Under the pieces are notes generated by a model. That model ran no database searches. It was not told the DNA's origin and saw only the letters and a program-made list of their open reading frames with translations. A stretch of DNA of 18,963 bases from Betaproteobacteria bacterium (GTDB taxonomy: Bacteria; Pseudomonadota; Gammaproteobacteria; Burkholderiales; Rhodocyclaceae): positions 1 to 18,963 of the forward strand of contig JADJBM010000005.1 of assembly GCA_016703785.1 (NCBI GenBank), given 5' to 3'. This document shows, in pieces, positions 1 through 10,041 of this stretch (position 1 is its first letter; every line of letters begins with the position of its first letter). A program made the translations under genes and the position numbers.

Positions 1-59
1 CCCTGATTTGTCCTGCATCCCCTGGCGGCTAACCTGAGCCAGCATACCAGAACGAATCC

Positions 60-1249
60 ATGAAATTACATCGTTTGATCCTGATTGCGTGCTGGGCAGC
101 CTGGGCGTGTGCACATCCACGCTGGCAGCCGAGCCGATCCGCATCTGGCGTCCCCGGCCGTTACGGGCGGCTCCAGTCCGATGGGCCTTTCCATGCGCGA
201 TGGCATCCGCGTCGCCGCAGCCGAGATCAATGCCGCCGGCGGCCCTGCTGAACCGGCCGATCCTGCTTGTCGAACGCAACGACGAGGCGCGCGCAACGAG
301 CGCGGCGCGAAAATCGCACAGGAACTCATCGGCAAGGAAAGATCGTCACCGGCGTCGGCATCGTCAATACCGGCGTGGCACTGGCCAGCTGGCGTTTCGA
401 GGAAGCGCGCATTCCGATGATCACCGCTGTGGCGACCGGTTCGATCGTCACCCGCCAGTTCCGCTCCGCCGCAGCATCCCGACAACTTCATTTTCCGCGT
501 TTCGGCCAACGACGCCTTCCGGGCGCCATGATCGTCGAGGAAGCGATCGTGCGTCGCAAGTTCAGGAAGGTGGCAATCCTCGCCGATTCGACCAACTGCA
601 GCCGAAAGCTCGGCCGCGAGGATCTCGAACGCGCGCTGGACAAAGATGGGCATACGCGCCCCGTCGCGGTAGGCAAGTTCAACATCCGCGACATCGACCG
701 GGCAACGTCAGCTCCTTGCCGCTTGCTGCAGGGCCGGCGCGAGGCGCTGCTCACCTACGGCATCGGGCCTGAACTTGCGCAGATCGCGAACAGCGTCGCC
801 GCCTCGGCTGGCGGGTGCCGATCATCGGTAACTGGCCGTTGTCCATGTCCAATTTCATCGACGGCGCAGGACCTGGCGAGCGCACGCATGCCGCAGACCT
901 TCGTCCAGGAAGCGGATACGCCGAGGCGGCGCGCGTTCATCGAGGCGTATCAGAAAATCTCGCACCCAGCGCATGCCTCGCCTTCCGCCGCCGCCCGGAG
1001 CTACGACGCCATGATGCCGGTGGCCGCAGCCATCCGCCAAGCCGGCACCACATTCGGCTCACGCGTGCGGGCGCTACAGAACCTCGAGGAGGAGAAAGTC
1101 GACGGTGTCGTTACAACTTACGACCGCCCCTTCTCCCGTGACGACCACGGGAAATAATCGATCATCCCGGCCAGGTGACCATGGGCGAAGTGCGGGGCGG
1201 GCGCATCGTGCGGGCACACGAGGACAGCAAGTTGAAGGCGGCGAAGTAA
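60..1249 (+). CDS. Branched-chain amino acid-type ABC transporter substrate-binding protein, copy 1 (frameshifted)
   Basis: This is a periplasmic ligand-binding protein of the Leu/Ile/Val-binding (type I periplasmic binding fold) family. It would capture an amino acid or amide and hand it to an ABC permease that is not in the window. It is read by joining frames. It begins with a signal-peptide-like start (MKLHRLILIA, then LGSLGVCTSTLAAEPIRI after a frame change). The typical N-terminal segment GGSSPMGLSMRDGIRVAAAE follows, then KIVTGVGIVNTGVALASW, FRKVAILADSTN, ARMPQTFVQEADTPRR and the C-terminal MGEVRGGRIVRAHEDSK, ending at TAA 1247-1249. The repaired length is about 396 residues, normal for the family. 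At least eight frame changes occur, most fitting a missing base. A related gene follows 66 bases downstream. No clear Shine-Dalgarno precedes the ATG at 60. The ligand cannot be told from sequence. Confidence 0.75.
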
Positions 1250-1303
1250 AGCTTCGGCCATTCAACTGGTGCCTGTCCCATGATGACGGGTTTTGACGTT
1301 CCT

Positions 1304-1310
1304 GGAGGAG
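1304..1310 (+). promoter_or_regulatory. Ribosome binding site of the second substrate-binding protein
   Basis: The sequence GGAGGAG lies 5 bases before the ATG at 1316. It is a strong Shine-Dalgarno and fixes the start of copy 2. Confidence 0.7.
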
Positions 1311-1315
1311 TACTC

Positions 1316-2587
1316 ATGAGGTTCAAGCACTTATTTTTCTGGCGCTCACATCGGTCGCCACGGTTTCGGAATTTTCGGTAGCGCACGCCGACATCGGACC
1401 CATTCGCATCGACCGCGCCTGCCCCTTCACCGGCGGTTCGGCCCCCATGGGCGAATCCCCCCGCAACGCTGTCCGGCTGGCCGTAGGAGATCAACTGGAA
1501 GGGCGGCCTGCTCGGCCGTTAAATTGAACTGGTAAGAGCGCGACAGGGAAATCCTGATAAGGGCCGCTGGCTCAGGAAGCTGATCGAAAGGGAAGGTCAT
1601 CGCCACCATTAGCGGCTACAATACCGGTGTGGTACTGAAGAACGCCGGACCTGTACCAAAGGCCAGGATTCGCTGCTGGTACCCGTCGCCACCGGCGTGG
1701 CCATCACAACCACCTTCGCCAATCATCCCGAACACTACCACATCTTTCGCGGCAGCCAACGACGAGATCCAGGCGCGCCTCGTGGCGCAGGAAGCGATAG
1801 ACGGCGCGTACCGTTAAAGCTCGCCGTGTTCACGACACCACGACGTACGGACTGCAGGGCGAGATTTCCTGCTAACAGAACTGTTCAAGGTCGGCGTCAA
1901 GCCGAGTGCATGTCGGTTACGCTCATCTGGAGACCTGAGCGCGGCGCTGGGTAGGCCAGGGCCGCCGGCTGTCACCCCCATCCTCACCTACAACATCAGG
2001 CTGGAAGCTTGCGATGATCGCCCGGGACCGCGAAATAGCCTGGAGCGCTCCCATGATCGGCAGTTGGCCGCTGTCGTGGACCAGCTTCCTGCAACCTGCG
2101 GGCGCCAACGCCGAAGACGCACGCATGCCGCAGACCTTCATTGAGGAGCCGGTCAATTCGCGCCGCACCAGATTCATCCTGACCTACCTCGACGGGTTCA
2201 GGTGGCGCATGGGTTCGGCAATAGCCGCCGCACAAGCCTACGACACCATGGCCCGGTCCTGGCCGCCGCTCTGCACCAGGCCGGCTCCACGGATGGGTCG
2301 GAAGCTCCGGGCCGCGCTGGAAAATCTGCAGGCGTACATCCACGGGGTGGTCTCCACGTACCAGCATCCCTTCAGCGCCGGTGACCACGAAGCCATCACG
2401 ACGGATATGGTGGTCATGGGCGAAGTGCGGAAGGGTCCGTATTCAGTTCGCGCATAAGGATGACGAGAAAGTGGCCATCTCGTCGGCAAGAAGCGCAAGG
2501 TTGACGACATCCTGCAATCGGCAGGCGGAAGGAGGAGGAATGACGGGATTCACGAATGGCAGGGGGCGGATCTGGCTTCGGGATTGA
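1316..2587 (+). CDS. Branched-chain amino acid-type ABC transporter substrate-binding protein, copy 2 (frameshifted)
   Basis: This is a tandem paralogue of the preceding substrate-binding protein. The start at 1316 has a strong ribosome binding site. A hydrophobic export signal (LALTSVATVSEFSVAHAD) appears after an early frame change, followed by IGPIRID and a GGSAPMGES segment matching GGSSPMGLS of copy 1. Later blocks are VPVATGVAITTTFANHPEHY, MIGSWPLSWTSF, ARMPQTFIEEPVNSRR, IHGVVSTYQHPFSAGDHEAI and MGEVRKGRIQFAHKDDEK. Each lines up with copy 1 in the same order. At least ten frame changes and two internal stops break it. Both copies and nearby aceE are damaged in the same way, so sequence error is more likely than decay. 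The end is uncertain: the conserved part stops near 2480, and 2587 is the last plausible stop in the neighbouring frames. Confidence 0.7.
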
Positions 2588-2689
2588 TTGCCGGAGGACG
2601 CTACCGGGGTGAAATCAGGGGCCGACCGAAGGCGTCCATACCGTCCCGGAGACCATTCGAAAGCAGAAGGATACTGCGGTTTTCCACTA

Positions 2690-2718
2690 TTGCACTATCC
2701 GGTTTATTGTTTTACTAT
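2690..2718 (+). promoter_or_regulatory. Candidate sigma70-type promoter of the pyruvate dehydrogenase operon
   Basis: A -35 hexamer TTGCAC (2690-2695) and a -10 hexamer TACTAT (2713-2718) are separated by exactly 17 bases. They lie in an AT-rich patch inside otherwise GC-rich DNA. A start near 2725 would leave a leader of about 134 bases before aceE. The leader holds two weak inverted repeats (GGCACC/GGTGCC at 2736-2757 and CCCGC/GCGGG at 2795-2807). I see no gene in 2588-2858. Confidence 0.55.
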
Positions 2719-2858
2719 GCCCGGAATCCTTCCCCGGCACCCTGCCGTACTGGTGCCAGCCCTTGTTTCTATGGTGCTAGAGTGGAAGCAAAGGCCCGCC
2801 TCGCGGGGGGAAGGGGCGCGTACAACGTGCCCGGTGCGGCTCATCGGGAGATATCACC

Positions 2859-5526
<2,668 letters not shown>

Positions 5527-5538
5527 GGACACCATGAA

Positions 5539-6903
5539 ATGAGCTCACTACTCGAAGTCAAGGTTCCCGACATCGGCGATTTCAAGGACGTGCCGGTGAT
5601 CGGCATAGAAGTCAGTCCCGGCGACACGGTGAAGGCGGAAGATCCGCTGGTCACCCTGGAGTCCGACAAGGCCACCATGGAAGTGCCCTCACCTGCCGCC
5701 GGCGTGGTGAAGGAAATCAAATTGAAGATCGGCGACAAGGTCGCCGAGGGCACACTGGTGCTGCTGCTGGAGACGGCTGACGCAGGCGCTGCGACGGTTC
5801 CGGCCGCTGCTGAAATCCCCCCTAGCCCCCCTTTGCGACCAGAGGAAGTCCCTGTGGGACAAAAGGGGGGATTGGACGCGTCACCTGCTATTCCTCCCCC
5901 CTTTGCAAAAGGGGGGCCGGGGGGGATTTCTCCCGCCGCAATCGCCGCGCCGCCTGCGCCGATGGAGATCGCGGCGGCAGTCGAAGGCGGCCATCGCGCC
6001 CACGCCAGCCCGTCCGTACGCCGCTTCGCGCGCGAGCTCGGCGTGGACGTCTCGCAGGTGAAGGGCAGCGGGCCGAAGGGCCGCATCCTGCAGCAGGACG
6101 TGCAGAATTTCGTCAAGCAGGCCCTGGCGCAGCCGCGCGGCGCGGCGCCGGCCGCCGGAGGCGGCGCAGGCCTCGACCTGCTGCCCTGGCCGCAGGTGGA
6201 CTTCGCCAAGTTCGGCCCCGTCGAGGCGAAGCCGCTGTCCCGCATCAAGAAGATTTCCGGCGCCAACCTGGCGCGCAACTGGGTGATGATCCCGCACGTC
6301 ACGCAGTTCGACGAAGCCGACATCACCGACCTCGAAGCGCTGCGCGTACGGATCAACAAGGAGAATGAGAAATCCGGCGTGAAGCTGACCATGCTCGCCT
6401 TCCTCATCAAGGCCGCCGTCGCCGCGCTGAAGAAGTTTCCGGATTTCAATGCCTCTCTCGACGGCGAGAATCTTGTTTACAAGCAGTACTTCCACATCGG
6501 CTTCGCCGCCGACACGCCGAACGGCCTGGTTGTGCCGGTGATCCGCGACGCCGACAAAAAGGGCGTGATCGAGATCGCCAAGGAGATGGGCGAGCTCTCC
6601 GCCAAGGCGCGCGAGGGCAAACTCGGTCCGGCGCAGATGCAGGGCGGCTGCTTCTCCATCTCCAGCCTCGGCGGCATCGGCGGCACGGCCTTCACGCCGA
6701 TCATCAACGCGCCGGAAGTGGCCATCCTCGGCGTGTCGAAATCGCAGACCAAGCCGGTGTGGGACGGCAAGGCCTTCCAGCCGCGCCTGATGGTGCCGCT
6801 GTCGCTCTCCTACGACCACCGCGTCATCGACGGCGCACAGGCGGCGCGCTTCGCAGCCTACCTGGCGCAGGTGCTGGCCGACATGCGGCGGGTACTGCTG
6901 TGA
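5539..6903 (+). CDS. aceF: Dihydrolipoyllysine acetyltransferase (E2 of pyruvate dehydrogenase)
   Basis: AceF forms the core of the complex and moves the acetyl group from its lipoyl arm to CoA. The intact 454-residue protein starts at the ATG at 5539; an ATG at 5534 hits a stop after two codons. It has a single N-terminal lipoyl domain (about 5-78) with lipoyl-lysine K44 in ESDKA, a linker (79-154), a peripheral subunit-binding domain (about 155-192, SPSVRRFARELGVD and GPKGRILQQDV), an Ala/Pro/Gly linker, and the acetyltransferase domain (about 228-454) ending in YDHRVIDGA with catalytic His427 and Asp431. Residues about 92-131 are translated from GC-rich palindromic repeats, giving a Pro/Gly-rich insert unlike a normal linker. 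Many E. coli-like E2 proteins have three lipoyl domains; this one has one, with another on Lpd. The stop overlaps the next start by four bases. Confidence 0.97.
   Translation: MSSLLEVKVPDIGDFKDVPVIGIEVSPGDTVKAEDPLVTLESDKATMEVPSPAAGVVKEIKLKIGDKVAEGTLVLLLETADAGAATVPAAAEIPPSPPLRPEEVPVGQKGGLDASPAIPPPFAKGGPGGISPAAIAAPPAPMEIAAAVEGGHRAHASPSVRRFARELGVDVSQVKGSGPKGRILQQDVQNFVKQALAQPRGAAPAAGGGAGLDLLPWPQVDFAKFGPVEAKPLSRIKKISGANLARNWVMIPHVTQFDEADITDLEALRVRINKENEKSGVKLTMLAFLIKAAVAALKKFPDFNASLDGENLVYKQYFHIGFAADTPNGLVVPVIRDADKKGVIEIAKEMGELSAKAREGKLGPAQMQGGCFSISSLGGIGGTAFTPIINAPEVAILGVSKSQTKPVWDGKAFQPRLMVPLSLSYDHRVIDGAQAARFAAYLAQVLADMRRVLL
5554..5777 (+). repeat. Lipoyl-domain direct repeat, copy in aceF
   Basis: This 224-base stretch encodes the AceF lipoyl domain. 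It is about 95% identical by eye to 7490-7712 in lpd, including mostly identical third codon positions. Such closeness between two different proteins suggests recent duplication or continuing gene conversion. Confidence 0.85.
5812..5930. repeat. Tandem GC-rich palindromic elements inside the aceF linker
   Basis: Two hairpin-forming units lie here. The first (about 5813-5873) has arms AATCCCCCCTAGCCCCCCTTT and AAAAGGGGGGATT. The second (about 5890-5930) pairs ATTCCTCCCCCCTTTGC with GCAAAAGGGGGGCCGGGGG. The outer ends are also inverted repeats (GAAATCCCCCC at the start, GGGGGGATTTC at the end). Elements of this AAATCCCCCC...CCCCCCTTT kind are familiar as intergenic palindromes in many proteobacteria. 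Here they are read in frame and leave the gene open. Confidence 0.8.
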
Positions 6904-7490
6904 CCACCATCGTCGCGGTGAAGAAGAACGGCACGGTGGCCATCGCCGCCGACTCGCTCACCACCTTCGGCGACACGCGGCTGGGCCGGCAGTACAAGGG
7001 CGAGCACGACAAGATCCTGGAGATCAGCGGCTCGTACATCGGCCTGTGCGGCAGCAGCGCCCACCACCTGGTGATCAGCGCCCTGCTGCCCAAGCTGGAA
7101 GACATCCGCCTCGGCAGCCGCATGGAAGTGTACGAAACCTTCCGCCGCCTGCATCCGATCCTCAAGGAACAGGGCTACCTCAATCCGAAGGAGGACGAGG
7201 ACGATCCCTACGAATCCTCGCAGATCATCGCCCTGCTCGCCAACAACACCGGCATCTACGGCGTGTATTCCTACCGCGAGGTGTTCGACTACGACCGCTT
7301 CTGGGCCATCGGTTCGGGGCGCAACTTCGCGCTGGGCGCGATGTTCGCCGCCTACGACCGCTGCAAGACGGCGGCCGAAGTGGCGCGTATCGGCGTCACC
7401 GCCGGCGCCGAGTTCGACACCGCCACGCAGGGACCCATCGTCCTGCACACCGTCAAGCTGAAGAGGTCCTCAAATGAAGCTCCGTCATAG
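6900..7490 (+). CDS. Proteasome-like Ntn hydrolase, probable beta-proteobacterial proteasome homologue (BPH)
   Basis: This 196-residue protein begins (M)TTIVAVKKNGTVAIAADS, close to the start of HslV. After removal of Met, Thr would be the N-terminal nucleophile, with an Asp at processed position 17 and the later AIGSGRNFALGAM block matching the SGSG/AIGSG region of HslV and proteasome beta subunits. The most fitting known group is BPH, a self-compartmentalizing protease homologue of Betaproteobacteria; its substrates are not known to me. The GTG at 6900 overlaps the aceF stop (GTGA), and it is the start that places Thr-Thr directly after Met. No HslU-like ATPase is next to it. It overlaps the start of lpd at 7474. 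One base looks wrong near that start, so the last few residues (KRSSNEAPS) are unsure. Being tied to the pyruvate dehydrogenase genes suggests a role connected with that complex, which is inference. Confidence 0.8.
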   Translation: MTTIVAVKKNGTVAIAADSLTTFGDTRLGRQYKGEHDKILEISGSYIGLCGSSAHHLVISALLPKLEDIRLGSRMEVYETFRRLHPILKEQGYLNPKEDEDDPYESSQIIALLANNTGIYGVYSYREVFDYDRFWAIGSGRNFALGAMFAAYDRCKTAAEVARIGVTAGAEFDTATQGPIVLHTVKLKRSSNEAPS

Positions 7491-9342
7491 AAGTCAAGGT
7501 TCCCGACATCGGCGATTTCAGGATGTGCCGGTGATCGGCATAGAAGTCAGTCCCGGCGACACGGTGAAGGTGGAAGATCCGCTGGTCACGCTGGAGTCCG
7601 ACAAGGCCACCATGGAAGTGCCTTCGCCCGCCGCCGGCGTGGTGAAGGAAATCAAGCTGAAGGTCGGCGACAAGGTCGCCGAGGGCACGCTGGTGCTGCT
7701 GCTGGAAACGGCGGCAACAGCGCCCTCACCCCAACCCTCTCCCGCTAGCGGGAGAGGGAGCGACGCTTCTCCCCCCTCTCCCCCGCGGGGAGAGGGCCGG
7801 GGTGAGGGGGCTGCGGCGCCGACGGCCCTCTCCCCCAGCCCCTCTCCCGCCAGCGGGCGAGGGGAGCCTGGTGCCCGCGCCACGCCTGCGACGTGGCGCG
7901 GGGAGGTAAATCTGGAAACCGACATGCTTGTCCTCGGCGCCGGCCCGGGCGGCTATTCCGCCGCCTTCCGCGCCGCCGACCTCGGCATGAAGACCGTGCT
8001 GGTGGAGCGCTACGCCGCGCTTGGCGGCGTCTGCCTCAATGTCGGCTGCATTCCCTCCAAGGCGCTGCTGCACGTCGCCGCCGTCATGGACGAAGCCGCC
8101 CACATGGCCGACTGCGGCGTGGCGTTCGACGCGCCGAAGCTCGACATCGACAAGCTGCGCGCCCACAAGTCGAAGGTCGTGTCGAAGCTCACCGGCGGCC
8201 TCGCCGGCATGGCCAATGCGCGCAAGGTCGAGATCGTGCGCGGCTACGGCCACTTCCTCGACGCCCACCACCTCGAGGTCGAACTCACGCAAGGCGACGG
8301 CCAGGAAAAAGCCGGCGGCAAGAAAGTCATCCGTTTCCAGAAATGCATCATCGCCGCCGGCAGCAGCGCCGTGCGCCTGCCCTTCATTCCCGACGACCCG
8401 CGCATCGTCGACTCCACCGGCGCGCTGGAACTGCGCTTCGTGCCGAAGCGCATGCTGGTGATCGGCGGCGGCATCATCGGCCTGGAGATGGCGACGGTGT
8501 ACTCCACGCTCGGCGCCAAGGTCGACGTCGTCGAGATGCTCGACGCCCTCATGCAGGGCCCCGACCGCGACCTCGTCAAGGTGTGGGAGAAGAAGAACAC
8601 CGGCCGTTTCGACAAGGTGATGCTGAAGACCAAGACCGTCAAGGTCGAGGCGCTGAAGGCAGGCTTGAAGGTCTGGTTCGAGGGCGAGATAGCACCTGCG
8701 GAGCCGCAACTCTACGACATGGTGCTGCAGTCGGCCGGCCGCAGCCCGAACGGCAAGAAGATCGGCGCGGACAAGGCCGGCGTGGCGGTGGATGAACGCG
8801 GCTTCATCGGCGTCGACAAGCAGATGCGCACCAATGTGCCGCATATCTTCGCCATCGGCGATCTCGTCGGCCAGCCCATGCTGGCGCACAAGGCAGTGCA
8901 TGAGGGACATGTGGCAGCTGAGGTCGCGGCTGGGCAAAAGAGTCACTTCGACGCGCAAGTGATTCCCGGCGTCGCCTACACCGATCCGGAAGTAGCCTGG
9001 GTCGGCCTCACCGAGGCCGAAGCAAAGCAGCAGGGCGCGAAAATCGGCGTCGGCAAGTTTCCCTGGGCCGCCTCCGGCCGCGCCATCGCCAACGGCCGCG
9101 ACGAAGGCTTCACCAAGCTGATCTTCGACGAAGAGACGCATCGCATCGTCGGCGGCGGCATCGTCGGCACCCACGCCGGCGACATGATCGGCGAACTCGC
9201 GCTGGCCATCGAGATGGGCGCCGATGCCGTGGACATCGGCAAGACCATCCACCCGCACCCGACGCTGGGAGAATCCATCGGCATGGCGGCGGAAGTCTAC
9301 GAGGGTGTGTGCACCGACCTGCCGCCGGCGCGCAAGAAATAA
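7474..9342 (+). CDS. lpdA: Dihydrolipoyl dehydrogenase (E3) with N-terminal lipoyl domain
   Basis: Lpd reoxidizes the dihydrolipoyl arms with FAD and NAD+. The 622 residues hold a lipoyl domain (about 17-79, lipoyl-lysine K44), a linker (80-148), an FAD site (LGAGPGGYSAAF, G155-G160), the redox disulfide in GGVCLNVGCIPSK (C187, C192), an NAD site (VIGGGIIGLEMATVYSTLGA), a second FAD motif (HIFAIGDL) and the C-terminal HPHPTLGE with catalytic His595 and Glu600. Lipoyl-fused E3 enzymes are common in Betaproteobacteria and Neisseria. Two oddities stand out. Residues 2-16 are out of frame: removing one A after ATGA at 7474 and adding one base near 7519 restores MSSVIEVKVPDIGDFR, matching AceF. 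Also, residues about 84-132 come from palindromic repeat DNA. The 78-base 3' end recurs before rpiA. Confidence 0.96.
   Translation: MKLRHRSQGSRHRRFQDVPVIGIEVSPGDTVKVEDPLVTLESDKATMEVPSPAAGVVKEIKLKVGDKVAEGTLVLLLETAATAPSPQPSPASGRGSDASPPSPPRGEGRGEGAAAPTALSPSPSPASGRGEPGARATPATWRGEVNLETDMLVLGAGPGGYSAAFRAADLGMKTVLVERYAALGGVCLNVGCIPSKALLHVAAVMDEAAHMADCGVAFDAPKLDIDKLRAHKSKVVSKLTGGLAGMANARKVEIVRGYGHFLDAHHLEVELTQGDGQEKAGGKKVIRFQKCIIAAGSSAVRLPFIPDDPRIVDSTGALELRFVPKRMLVIGGGIIGLEMATVYSTLGAKVDVVEMLDALMQGPDRDLVKVWEKKNTGRFDKVMLKTKTVKVEALKAGLKVWFEGEIAPAEPQLYDMVLQSAGRSPNGKKIGADKAGVAVDERGFIGVDKQMRTNVPHIFAIGDLVGQPMLAHKAVHEGHVAAEVAAGQKSHFDAQVIPGVAYTDPEVAWVGLTEAEAKQQGAKIGVGKFPWAASGRAIANGRDEGFTKLIFDEETHRIVGGGIVGTHAGDMIGELALAIEMGADAVDIGKTIHPHPTLGESIGMAAEVYEGVCTDLPPARKK
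7490..7712 (+). repeat. Lipoyl-domain direct repeat, copy in lpdA
   Basis: This is the partner of 5554-5777. It is one base shorter because of a likely missing base near 7519 (TTTCAGGATGTG against TTTCAAGGACGTG), with only about a dozen other differences. Confidence 0.85.
7723..7869. repeat. GC-rich palindromic repeat element inside the lpdA linker
   Basis: The unit at 7723-7809 is bounded by inverted ends CCCTCACCCCAACCCTCTC and GAGAGGGCCGGGGTGAGGG. It contains two inner hairpins, CTCTCCCGCTAGCGGGAGAG and CTCTCCCCCGCGGGGAGAG. A further partial copy follows at about 7824-7864. CCCTCACCCCAACCCTCTCCC-type palindromes are common intergenic repeats in proteobacteria. Here the element is translated in frame as PSPQPSPASGRG and PPRGEGRGEG, and the enzyme stays open. 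It resembles in layout, not in sequence, the palindromic elements known inside Rickettsia genes. Confidence 0.85.
9265..9342 (+). repeat. Direct repeat, lpd 3' end, left copy bordering the island
   Basis: These are the last 78 bases of lpdA. They match 13128-13205 at 71 of 78 positions, including the stop codon. Five of the seven differences are synonymous. Confidence 0.85.
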
Positions 9343-9391
9343 CCCCCCTCTCACATCCCCCACCCGCGGGCAGAAGTGGCGATGGCGTGGG

Positions 9392-9781
9392 CTATACGCC
9401 CATGACCCGCAGCCCGGGATAGCTTTCTGCGTAGCGCAGCAGGGCAGCATCCGCCGTAGCCAGTTGCATGCCCTCGCATTGCGCGGTGGCCAGCAGCAGG
9501 AGATCGAAGGGATCTATGTGACCGGGTGGCAAATCAGACGTCGCCAGCGCATGACTCTCGGTGATGGCCATGAAAACCACGCCCGCCGCGGCGAGTTCAT
9601 CGCGAAAGTCGCGCGGCGGCACAGGCAGTTTGCCCAGCCCATGCTTGATTGCAACTTCCCAGACGCTGGCAACTGAAACCGCGCACGGACTTTCCGCCAA
9701 CTTCTTGCGCACAGCCCGGCTCAGGCGCGGACTGCCGACCAGCCACCACAGCGCAATCTGGGTATCGAGCAACAATCTCAC
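9392..9781 (-). CDS. vapC: PIN-domain ribonuclease toxin, VapC-like
   Basis: This is the toxin of a type II toxin-antitoxin pair; PIN-domain toxins cleave RNA. The 129 residues show the four acidic residues of the PIN active site: Asp6 in LLLDTQ, Glu42 in ASVWEVAIK, Asp93 in the GHIDPFDLLL motif, and Asp111 in TADAAL. The length is usual for the family. The start overlaps the stop of the antitoxin gene by four bases (ATGA, 9778-9781), so the two are translationally coupled. It sits 49 bases beyond lpdA in convergent orientation, at the left edge of the island. The gene is intact. The specific RNA target cannot be told. Confidence 0.9.
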   Translation of the reverse strand: MRLLLDTQIALWWLVGSPRLSRAVRKKLAESPCAVSVASVWEVAIKHGLGKLPVPPRDFRDELAAAGVVFMAITESHALATSDLPPGHIDPFDLLLLATAQCEGMQLATADAALLRYAESYPGLRVMGV

Positions 9782-10017
9782 GGCTTGCCCGCCAGCAACC
9801 CGGCCACTTCCTCATCGATCTCCGTCGTAAAGGCTGCATCGATGTCCTGCGACTTGACCTTCAGCCGGCCCCATGCAGCAGGTAGTCGTTGCTCCGACAG
9901 CGGCACCAACCGCACCATGGGTTTGCCGTGGCTGGCGATGACAACCTCTTCACCCTCCAGCGCAGCCTGCACCAGTTTGGACAGCTGGCTCTTTGCTTCA
10001 AGCATGTTCACTTTCAT
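9778..10017 (-). CDS. Phd/YefM-family antitoxin
   Basis: This 79-residue antitoxin is partner of the PIN toxin downstream. The N-terminal half (MKVNMLEAKSQLSKLVQAALEG, then EEVVIASHGKPMVRLVPL) is the Phd/YefM DNA-binding fold, ending in the usual GKPMVRL strand. The acidic C-terminal part (DIDAAFTTEIDEEVAGLL) would wrap the toxin. The start has a strong Shine-Dalgarno, GGAGGTG, on the minus strand (10023-10029). As in other such pairs the antitoxin probably represses its own promoter; a matching palindrome lies upstream. Confidence 0.9.
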   Translation of the reverse strand: MKVNMLEAKSQLSKLVQAALEGEEVVIASHGKPMVRLVPLSEQRLPAAWGRLKVKSQDIDAAFTTEIDEEVAGLLAGKP

Positions 10018-10041
10018 CGTTTCACCTCCGTCAATAGCGGC

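Noticed and set aside
2736..2807. Riboswitch in the aceE leader
   Set aside because: Only two short stems of five to six base pairs are visible and no known riboswitch core was recognised.
6900..7490. Naming the Ntn hydrolase HslV
   Set aside because: The N-terminus and AIGSG block are HslV-like, but the middle differs, no hslU follows, and the operon context does not fit. BPH is the closer description.
7723..7869. CRISPR array or tandem repeat array in the lpd linker
   Set aside because: The units are inverted repeats with hairpins, not equal direct repeats with unique spacers, and they are translated in frame.
9343..9391. Terminator after lpdA
   Set aside because: The stretch is C-rich but I found no stem followed by a T run.
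7726..9450. Long open frame (574 codons) on the minus strand opposite lpdA
   Set aside because: It is the mirror of a GC-rich coding gene whose codon use keeps the opposite strand open. Its translation shows no family motif, while the plus strand has all E3 motifs.
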